Below are positions 19,014 to 26,768 of a stretch of 29,730 bases of DNA, one piece after another. Each line of letters starts with the position of its first letter. Positions within the stretch are counted from its first letter, which is position 1. The position numbers and the translations under genes are program-made. The notes under the pieces are model-generated. The model did not search any database and was not told the origin of the DNA. It was given only the letters and a program-made list of their open reading frames with translations. Origin of the DNA: a virus; the IMG/VR virus record IMGVR_UViG_3300032293_000711, positions 1 through 29,730 of that record; one strand, 5' to 3'.

Positions 19014-20438
19014 ATGAGTGTAATTTTTACAAATACCCCCGAACAATTCCAGCCCGTATTGAGTGATGGAATATTTTTTACAGCATCTGCTGATACAACC
19101 AATACATACAATTTTAGATATATCTATGACTTGTATGTGAATAATGATTTAGTATTTCAAGGTAAAGCAACTCCTAACCCTTTTGGATTGGGGATTATTG
19201 ATTTACAACAGATATTAGAAACATATTGTTTTAATAACGTTATAGCCGATTGGAACGGAACACCAATTTACACCCATACAACATTTCCATTTTCCAAACC
19301 TTACTATGATGAGACAATCACATATTTCATCAAGTGTGGATATGAATACTCATCAACTCCATTAGGAGCGATTACAGGATTTACTGGTAATGGTAATGCG
19401 ATTGGAACACCAGGTTATTCATCACAACAATACAAAACTTTCCGTTCTACTATGGGAGTAAATGGTAGAGCAACACAACAGGATTTTAACATAGACCCAT
19501 TTGTATTATCAGGTGACCCAACAACAACTAACCCTACTACTTCTGGTTTGTTTTTAACTAACTCTCCAAGAAATAGAAACATACAACCAACAGAGTATTA
19601 CACATTAGGATTTACAAACTACTTTATGGGTGGAGCAATATTGAGTGAGCCTTACTATGTGAAATACACGTTCTATGATAATCAAGGAGTAGAGATTACA
19701 GGAACAACTTATGAGAACATTACAACTAATGGTGGAGGACCGAGAACATCAAGTAGTCAGGTTTATCAATCAATTTATTTAATTGACCCAATTAGTGCTT
19801 CTACTTGGAATACACTTTATGTGGGAGCAGGACCCAAGAATATTCCTAATTTCCCACCTAATACCGCTCAATACACTATTCAGTTATTCGGGGTATTCAC
19901 AGGGACAACAGCACCAATACAACCCACTCCAACCCCTACTCCGTCGCCTACCTCAACACCACTAACTCCAACCCCAACTCCTACCCCGTCAGCAACTCCT
20001 GGTTGTAGCGGTTGTAGTGAATACGCAGTTACACTTACAGGTGGGTCATCAGCAACAATCTACATCGTAAATTGTGCTAATAATCAAACACAATCATTTA
20101 ATGTTGTTTCAGGTCAGTCATACGTAGTGTGTTCTTGTATCACACCATATAGTGATAGTTTGGGTATTGAGGTTCAACTATTAGGACCTTGTAGTGCTCC
20201 CGTTCCATCACCAACTCCTACTCCGTCAAATACTCCTTCACCCGAAGCGATATGTGTTTGTTTGGAATATGAATTAAATACAGGGGCTTCTTTTGGAATT
20301 GTAAATTATACAGATTGTAATGGAAACCCAGCACAAATCTACATAAACCCTAATGATACTCAATACATCTGTGCTTGTGAAAACACACCAGTAGGATTTG
20401 GTGATGTAACCATTACAGAGAGCGGACCATTTTGTTAA
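19014..20438 (+). CDS. Tail protein with PT linkers and two Cys-rich beta modules
   Basis: A 474-residue protein. Residues 1-300 form the main domain (MSVIFTNTPEQFQPVLSDGI, FRYIYDLYVNNDLVFQGKAT, GLGIIDLQQILETYCFNN), of a kind I associate with tail proteins of Bacteroidetes phages. Residues about 303-328 are a PT linker. Two similar modules follow, each about 60 residues: CSGCSEYAVTLTGGSSATIY to LLGPC, and CVCLEYELNTGASFGIVNYT to ITESGPFC. A shorter PT linker (PSPTPTPSNTPSP) separates them. Each module has a Cys pair, a central DC or NC, and a closing GPxC, suggesting disulphide or metal cross-links. It is followed after 13 bases by what looks like a companion tail domain. Confidence 0.68.
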   Translation: MSVIFTNTPEQFQPVLSDGIFFTASADTTNTYNFRYIYDLYVNNDLVFQGKATPNPFGLGIIDLQQILETYCFNNVIADWNGTPIYTHTTFPFSKPYYDETITYFIKCGYEYSSTPLGAITGFTGNGNAIGTPGYSSQQYKTFRSTMGVNGRATQQDFNIDPFVLSGDPTTTNPTTSGLFLTNSPRNRNIQPTEYYTLGFTNYFMGGAILSEPYYVKYTFYDNQGVEITGTTYENITTNGGGPRTSSSQVYQSIYLIDPISASTWNTLYVGAGPKNIPNFPPNTAQYTIQLFGVFTGTTAPIQPTPTPTPSPTSTPLTPTPTPTPSATPGCSGCSEYAVTLTGGSSATIYIVNCANNQTQSFNVVSGQSYVVCSCITPYSDSLGIEVQLLGPCSAPVPSPTPTPSNTPSPEAICVCLEYELNTGASFGIVNYTDCNGNPAQIYINPNDTQYICACENTPVGFGDVTITESGPFC

Positions 20439-20451
20439 AAATATAAAAACT

Positions 20452-20985
20452 ATGGGAATTATACCACAACCAAACCCAACAGGATATACACAAGGTAATC
20501 TATCTGGATTTACACCTTGTAGTGAATTATTCACTTTTAATTGTGAGGACATTTGTTCTCGTTCATCAAATCAATTATTACAATTGATGTTTCTAAATCG
20601 TTATGGGCATTACGATTACTATACCCTAACTGCCAACAAGTATGATGGTATTGATATACAAAGGGAGACATATAGTAGTTGGAACTTGGATTGGGGAAGT
20701 AATAACCCAAACAAAACTCAATATTCAAGGGGACTTACAGATAGTGAGGTTGTAATGGCTGAAACTATTGTTGCCAATACTGGTTTCTTAAACCAACCTG
20801 ACTTTATGTTCTTGGAGGAATTATGGACCTCTAATGAGGTTTATGAGATACAACCAAACGGAGGATTATATCCTGTGAATATCTTAAATACAGAGTTTAT
20901 TAAAAAGATTGAAGGTAATAGAACTTTATACAATTTAGAACTTACTTATGTGTATAGCAACAACATAAAACTATTGGGTAAATAA
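20452..20985 (+). CDS. Tail protein, companion of the preceding gene
   Basis: A 177-residue protein (MGIIPQPNPTGYTQGNLSGF). Its body has LLQLMFLNRYGHYDYYTLTA, a WNLDWGS segment and an ending LNTEFIKKIEGNRTLYNLEL. The NRYGHYDYY segment followed by 'EELWTSNEVYEIQPNGGLYPVNI' is a pattern I recall at the C-terminus of single, larger Bacteroidetes phage tail proteins whose N-terminus resembles the start of the 474-residue gene. Here the two halves are separate genes. It lies 7 bases before the next tail gene. Role in tail tip or baseplate is likely but inferred. Confidence 0.6.
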   Translation: MGIIPQPNPTGYTQGNLSGFTPCSELFTFNCEDICSRSSNQLLQLMFLNRYGHYDYYTLTANKYDGIDIQRETYSSWNLDWGSNNPNKTQYSRGLTDSEVVMAETIVANTGFLNQPDFMFLEELWTSNEVYEIQPNGGLYPVNILNTEFIKKIEGNRTLYNLELTYVYSNNIKLLGK

Positions 20986-20992
20986 TACTACT

Positions 20993-23548
20993 TTGGATAC
21001 TACATTACTATTATTTCTAAATGGTGCCTACAGGAGAGTAGATATATTTGAGGATATACAAATCACCATTACAATACAACAAGCGGATTTACAACCATTA
21101 AATGGAAGGAGAGCACCATACTCAAAGGTTATACAAATACCATCTACCAGCAATAATGATATATTGTTGGAGCATTTTTTTGAGCCTAACGGGGTGGATT
21201 ACAACCCATTATTCAAGGTGCCAGCCGTGGTTCAGTATAGGGGCACAGATATATTCTCTGGTGTATTGAGATTAAATAGTGTTGTATCTGTCGGTGGTAA
21301 AAGATACTACGAGGTTTATATCTTGGGTGATGTTGCTGATTTTACAACAGAGTTCAAGGAGTTACTATTACAGGACTTAAATTGGAGCGAACTAACACAC
21401 GAACTAAACTACTCTGCTGTAACTAACTCTTGGTATGCCAACGGAGATGGAACATCAGGTATTTTTAATGGTAATGTTATTTACCCTCTAATCAATTATG
21501 GATTGGAATATGAAGGAGCATCTACGGCATCAACATACTCTATGAGTTTTGGTTTAGACAATAGTTTTGATAGTGCGGGATATGCTATACCACCCGAGAA
21601 CTTTAAGCCCGCCTTAAAGGTAAAATATGTGTTAGATAAGATATTTGAGACAACCAAATACAAAGTCAATTCTACCTTTTTTGAGACAGATTATTTTAAG
21701 AGTATCTATATGGATACTTTCCTAAATGGTAAGATTGGTATTACAACAGCATCAGCCGTTACAAATCAAAATATCTTTTTAGCACAAAGAGAAAAACTTA
21801 CCACTATTAGGTATAGAAAAGAAACAACAATACCTTTTCCGTTTAATGATAATTTCGCAGGTTGTTATGACCCACTTGGTAATTTTAATAACTTGGGGAC
21901 ATTACAAAACCCAACAAATAGTTTTTTCATAGCCCCTTATGCCGGCACCTATTCATTTAACTTAAAGTTTGGATTTAAGCCAGCAGAAACTACAATCCTA
22001 ACTGGTAGTATCAATATCTTATGTAAGGTAAATGGAGTTACTCAATACACCTCACAAGAGTTAAAGATGTCCCAAAATGGAACTCTTGGTATTGACCTCA
22101 ATTTATTTTTCAACCTATCACTTACAAATGGTGATATTGTTGAATTGTTTATACAGATGAACGAAGGTATTGTAAAGTTCGCTGGTGAGGTAGGACAAAC
22201 CAACTTTATTATCCGTGAGTTTGGAGTAAATACAGATTTTGATAATACCCCTCCATCTTGGGATTTATACAACTCACCATCTTTGGTTGGGGAACAACTT
22301 GTAGATTTCAAGTTAGGTGTTCCAAACATCAATTGTTATGAGTTCTTTAAGAGTATGATTACTATGTTTAACTTGGTAGTTATACAAGATGAAAAATCAA
22401 AGGAGATTTTAATTGAACCTTACAACTGGTATTTTAATGATGAGGACAGAGTTGTTAGAGATTTTACAAATATCTTGGATACTGATAGTGCTTACAAAGT
22501 AGAACCATTATCGTTTGATTTATCAAAGGAGGTAATATGGACTAACTCATACACAGATTTTGAGTTTCTAAATAAACAATTTACCGATGCTAATGACTTT
22601 GTTTTTGGTAGATACAGATTTACGGCAGATGGAGACATTTTGTCGGGAACTCAAACATACGAATTACCATTTGGTAGTTGTCCTACATCGGGTCTTACAG
22701 GAGCACCAAACTTTATCATACCAAAGTTTTATTACTTAAACAACGGATTAGAAACTGGTTACTCAACAAAAGCACACTTATTCTTTTGGGTTGGAAATAG
22801 ATACGCATACAAAGATGAGTTCAAGCAACAACCGGGATATTGGTATTTATTATCAGGGACAACAGGAATACAACAAACAACATATCCGGCAGTATCTCAC
22901 TTATCGTTTTTAGATAGTGCGCTTCCATCTGTTGTGAGTGACTTAAACTTTTTACCTACCTTTGATTTCTTTGGTAATAGTAATACCCAAATAACTCAAT
23001 TCACACCATACAATTTATTTGATTTGTATTGGAGTGATTATATTACCAATATCTATTCAAGGGAAACAAGGAGAGTTTCAGGTAAGTTTTTCTTGCGTCC
23101 AATAGACATTTACAAAATCAAATTAAATGATAAAATCTTTATCAAAGATGGTAATTATACAATTGAGAAAATAACAGATGCGAACCTTGTGGATAAAGTC
23201 CTTACAGAGGTTAGTTTAATAAAAGATGTTTCCCCTTATTACAAAGTATTACCACCATCACCATATTATTTAGTATCACCAAATGAACCATACCCTGGAT
23301 TAGAACCAGCGTTTAATTATATGGCTTATGTTTCAACTAATAGTAATTTGGTATGTAATGGAACAACACCATCACTAACACCTATTGTAGTATTCGGTGG
23401 AAGTGTTGAAAATGGTAGTAGAGTATGGTATGAAGTAGGGGGTCAATTATCAGTAATACCACTTGGTAATTTTGTAAGAACAACTACTTCCGCAGATACA
23501 TTTGTTGTGGTAGATAATTATGGAACAATACTACAATATAATTGTTAA
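20993..23548 (+). CDS. Large tail-tip/baseplate protein
   Basis: An 851-residue protein that begins at a TTG (20993); no ATG, GTG or other normal start exists between the upstream in-frame stop and there. The N-terminus LFLNGAYRRVDIFEDIQITI, then GRRAPYSKVIQIPSTSNNDI and VVQYRGTDIFSGVLRLNSVV match a family of large tail proteins found next to tape measures in Bacteroidetes phages. The middle carries strand-rich jelly-roll-like segments (APYAGTYSFNLKFGFKP) and a helix (CYEFFKSMITMFNLVVIQDE). The last 75 residues form a small beta domain with two Cys (SNLVCNGTTPSL to YGTILQYNC). Placement before the tape measure suggests distal tail or baseplate hub; I cannot distinguish these. Confidence 0.68.
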   Translation: MDTTLLLFLNGAYRRVDIFEDIQITITIQQADLQPLNGRRAPYSKVIQIPSTSNNDILLEHFFEPNGVDYNPLFKVPAVVQYRGTDIFSGVLRLNSVVSVGGKRYYEVYILGDVADFTTEFKELLLQDLNWSELTHELNYSAVTNSWYANGDGTSGIFNGNVIYPLINYGLEYEGASTASTYSMSFGLDNSFDSAGYAIPPENFKPALKVKYVLDKIFETTKYKVNSTFFETDYFKSIYMDTFLNGKIGITTASAVTNQNIFLAQREKLTTIRYRKETTIPFPFNDNFAGCYDPLGNFNNLGTLQNPTNSFFIAPYAGTYSFNLKFGFKPAETTILTGSINILCKVNGVTQYTSQELKMSQNGTLGIDLNLFFNLSLTNGDIVELFIQMNEGIVKFAGEVGQTNFIIREFGVNTDFDNTPPSWDLYNSPSLVGEQLVDFKLGVPNINCYEFFKSMITMFNLVVIQDEKSKEILIEPYNWYFNDEDRVVRDFTNILDTDSAYKVEPLSFDLSKEVIWTNSYTDFEFLNKQFTDANDFVFGRYRFTADGDILSGTQTYELPFGSCPTSGLTGAPNFIIPKFYYLNNGLETGYSTKAHLFFWVGNRYAYKDEFKQQPGYWYLLSGTTGIQQTTYPAVSHLSFLDSALPSVVSDLNFLPTFDFFGNSNTQITQFTPYNLFDLYWSDYITNIYSRETRRVSGKFFLRPIDIYKIKLNDKIFIKDGNYTIEKITDANLVDKVLTEVSLIKDVSPYYKVLPPSPYYLVSPNEPYPGLEPAFNYMAYVSTNSNLVCNGTTPSLTPIVVFGGSVENGSRVWYEVGGQLSVIPLGNFVRTTTSADTFVVVDNYGTILQYNC

Positions 23549-23554
23549 AATAAA

Positions 23555-26500
23555 ATGGCAAAAAACATAGCACTTACCCTTACCTTAAATGGTGTAGAAC
23601 AAACAATAACATCGGTTCAACAATTAGAAACGGCGATTAAAGATGCGAGAACAGCACTAACCACAACTTTTGAGGGAACACAAGATGAGTTAAAAGCGTT
23701 TAACAAACAGATAAGCGATGCTCAACAATCGTTAGATACTTTAAGAAATAAAAAAGGACAAGAGGAAAGTATTAAAAGTATTGGTAATCTTGCCAAGGTA
23801 GGTAGTGCTGTAACCAGTTCGTTCGCAGCGGCAACTGCGGCTGTATCATTATTTGGTGGAGATACTGAAAAGGTTAGTAAGGCAGCAGAACAAGCCCAAA
23901 ACGCTTTAACTCTTGCTTTAACAGGTAGAGAAATCGCAGAAGGGGCAGTAGCCATCGCAACAGGAGTAGCAAACTTACAAACGACTTTACAGACCGCATC
24001 AACGAACGCAGCAAACGCAGCCACCAAAAGGTTCTATGCCACCCTTGCGGCGAACCCATATACAGCCATAGCAGTCGCTATTGGTATTGTAATCGCTGCC
24101 GTATATGCTCTTACAGAGGCGGAAAATGAAAACTTGGAATTACAAAAAAAACTTATAGGTGTTAGACAAAATGCGGCTAAAGAATTAAAAGCACAACTTA
24201 CAATTCTTACTGATAATGTAAAAACTCAAAACTTGGAGTTAGATGCTATTGAGGCATTAAAGAAATCATACCCTGGTTTTAATGCGTTTGTGGATAAAAA
24301 TAACCAACTCAATTCTGCGGGTATTGTATTCTTAAAAGCCAAGATTGGTTTGATGGAACAAGAGGCGATAATTCAAGCAGGACTTGCCATCAAAGCAGAA
24401 GCACAGATAAAGTATGAGGAGAGAATAGCAGAGATAAATGCCAGGAAGGCAACGTTCTTTAAGAGCCAAGGTAGATTAGAAGCAGAGAACGCTGTAGATA
24501 GATTTTTGGCTCAACAGGAATTAGAGAAATCCACTAAAGCGGCAACCCAAGCCATAGCAACAGCAACCCAAAAGAGCGAACAATATTCAGGGGCTATAAG
24601 ACAGGGTAATAAGATTTTAGAAAACCAAGTTCAGTTAGAGGAAGCAGGTAAGAAAGCCAAAGAGGACGCTGCCGATGCGATTGAGAAACAAAGACAAGAA
24701 TATCTTAAATTGTTAGACGCTCAAAATGAGGTTATTAAAAACTATGGTAAGTTAAATGAGGGTGAGGTTGAAATATCAAATGAAACTTTGGATAGAGCCA
24801 AAGCGTTTGAGGAAAAAGGGAAAAAACTATTAGAGGATAGAAAAACGTTTTTTACAAGATTGAATAATGAGTTGGTTGATGAGACCCAAAAATTGTTATT
24901 TGATATTATCCCAACAGGTGAGGAGTTAAAATCTATAGAGGACATCTATGTTGAATTGTTTTTTAGTATTGGTAGTGCTGTATCATCAGGGGCTGTTAAA
25001 CTATTAGATGAAAATGGTAAGGCAATTAAACTTACATTAGATAATGTTAAAGAATTACAAAAAGAGGCAATTGATGGATTAAAAAAACAACAAGAGGAAA
25101 TATTAAAGGATACAAGTTTAACAAAAGATGAAAGAGCAATTAGAGTATTAAATATAGATAGACAAATAGTTTTATTAAAAAAAGATTTATCATCAGCAAC
25201 TCCAGAAGCACAAAACGCTTTAATTACCTTTTATCAAAGAATAGCCAAAACCGCAGAGATTTATGGTAAGGGTATTAAAATTGGGGATAGGATTGTATCA
25301 CCAACAACGACAAAAGATATTACCACAACTTTAAGTGATTTAACAAAAGAAGTAGAGAAAATATTAAACGACCCAACAATATTGGCGGGATTAAAAGATA
25401 GTGCCATAACTGATGTTGTTAGTAATCTATTCAAGTTCCCTCAATTATCTATTGATAGTTTTGGTGGGTCAAAAGAAGCATTAGACAAATATAATGAGGG
25501 TGTAAAAATAGCCAAACAAAACTTGGTTGATTTTGGTAAAGCACAAGCGGAACAAAGAATAGAGAGTATTAAAGTAGCGAAAGAATTAGAAAACGAAACT
25601 CAAAAGTTATTAAAGTTAAGACAAGAATTGGGTGCTACTGCTGATATGAGGACTGGAACTGAAGGATTAGTTCAACTATCAAAAGAACAGATTACCTCTT
25701 ATATTGAGTTTGTTAAAGACAAGGTAAGCCAAGAACCAGAATTACTTGCTGGTTATTTGGAAAGTGTGTATAAAAAGAGAGGTGAGTTATTAGAGAGATT
25801 AGGAGAACAAGGGGTAATAGATTTGTTCGCTGGTATATCAACAGGTTTTAACGACTTAAAAGGTAAGAGTGAGGAGGACTTGGTTAAACTAATTTCTTAC
25901 TTGGAAACTGCTGCCAAAGATATTGAGAATAAGTTTGGAAAACCAGCAGCACAATCATTTATTGATTTAGCAAACAACGCTAAAAAAGCACTAACATCAA
26001 TCACAGACCAAAAGTTTTTAGCATCATTACAAAAAGGTATTACAGAGTTTATTTCAACGTTGAGTGATTTAAGTTCAACTATAAATGATTTTTACTCATT
26101 ACAACTTACAAAGTTAGAAAACCAAAACACCAGAATACAAGCACAGATTTTGGGTGATAGTGTAAAGAGTAATGAAAAAAGATTAGAACAAGAAAAAATA
26201 TACCAAGAGGACAAAGCCAAATTGGAGAAAAAGGCAGCACTTCGTTCATTACAGATTTCAAGGGCTACAGCACTTGCCAACGCCGCTGAAAGTATCACCA
26301 AGATTTTCGCTAAAAACGAACCTGTATCTGCGGCAATATTCGCAGCAATTGTGGCAGCAAACAACTTGGTTCAAGTAGGTATTATTTCCGCTCAAATTGG
26401 AGAATTGGAAACATACCAAAGAGGAGGTGTAATTAAAGGACAGGGCGGATTATTAGTAGGTCCAGCACACGAACAAGGTGGTATTAGATTTGGTGCTATG

Positions 26501-26749
26501 GGATTGGAATTAGAAGGTGGAGAAAGCGTAATCAATCGTCAATCTACGATGAACTATGGAGCATTACTATCACAGATAAATCAAAGTGGAGGTGGAAAAC
26601 CTTTAGTTACTAATAATTTTGACGATAGTAGAATATTAGAAGCACTTGCTAAACAAAGAAGCGAACCTATTAGGGCTTATGTTGTAGAAAGTGAAATCAC
26701 AAATAAACAGGGTATAACCAAAAGATTAGAACAATTATCGCAGTTCTAA
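23555..26749 (+). CDS. Tape measure protein
   Basis: A 1064-residue protein, the longest here, setting tail length and acting in DNA entry. The N-terminus has coiled-coil character (VQQLETAIKDARTALTTTFE, QISDAQQSLDTLRNKKGQEE). An Ala-rich hydrophobic region with a membrane-like stretch (TAIAVAIGIVIAAVYAL) lies near residues 170-190. Long helices of Lys/Glu/Gln repeats follow over 190-880. The end contains GGVIKGQGGLLVGPAHEQGGIRFG and ESVINRQSTMNYGALLSQIN, a typical tape-measure C-terminal signature. It sits at the end of the tail module and begins 6 bases after the tail-tip gene, with an A-rich leader. Confidence 0.88.
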   Translation: MAKNIALTLTLNGVEQTITSVQQLETAIKDARTALTTTFEGTQDELKAFNKQISDAQQSLDTLRNKKGQEESIKSIGNLAKVGSAVTSSFAAATAAVSLFGGDTEKVSKAAEQAQNALTLALTGREIAEGAVAIATGVANLQTTLQTASTNAANAATKRFYATLAANPYTAIAVAIGIVIAAVYALTEAENENLELQKKLIGVRQNAAKELKAQLTILTDNVKTQNLELDAIEALKKSYPGFNAFVDKNNQLNSAGIVFLKAKIGLMEQEAIIQAGLAIKAEAQIKYEERIAEINARKATFFKSQGRLEAENAVDRFLAQQELEKSTKAATQAIATATQKSEQYSGAIRQGNKILENQVQLEEAGKKAKEDAADAIEKQRQEYLKLLDAQNEVIKNYGKLNEGEVEISNETLDRAKAFEEKGKKLLEDRKTFFTRLNNELVDETQKLLFDIIPTGEELKSIEDIYVELFFSIGSAVSSGAVKLLDENGKAIKLTLDNVKELQKEAIDGLKKQQEEILKDTSLTKDERAIRVLNIDRQIVLLKKDLSSATPEAQNALITFYQRIAKTAEIYGKGIKIGDRIVSPTTTKDITTTLSDLTKEVEKILNDPTILAGLKDSAITDVVSNLFKFPQLSIDSFGGSKEALDKYNEGVKIAKQNLVDFGKAQAEQRIESIKVAKELENETQKLLKLRQELGATADMRTGTEGLVQLSKEQITSYIEFVKDKVSQEPELLAGYLESVYKKRGELLERLGEQGVIDLFAGISTGFNDLKGKSEEDLVKLISYLETAAKDIENKFGKPAAQSFIDLANNAKKALTSITDQKFLASLQKGITEFISTLSDLSSTINDFYSLQLTKLENQNTRIQAQILGDSVKSNEKRLEQEKIYQEDKAKLEKKAALRSLQISRATALANAAESITKIFAKNEPVSAAIFAAIVAANNLVQVGIISAQIGELETYQRGGVIKGQGGLLVGPAHEQGGIRFGAMGLELEGGESVINRQSTMNYGALLSQINQSGGGKPLVTNNFDDSRILEALAKQRSEPIRAYVVESEITNKQGITKRLEQLSQF

Positions 26750-26754
26750 CAAGA

Positions 26755-26762
26755 TATATTTA
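26755..26762 (+). promoter_or_regulatory. Possible -7 box before the capsid-maturation genes
   Basis: TATATTTA matches TAnnTTTG at seven of eight positions and ends 7 bases before the ATG at 26769, the spacing seen at the other promoters. No TTTG is found at the -33 position, so this is weak. Confidence 0.3.
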
Positions 26763-26768
26763 TAGATA

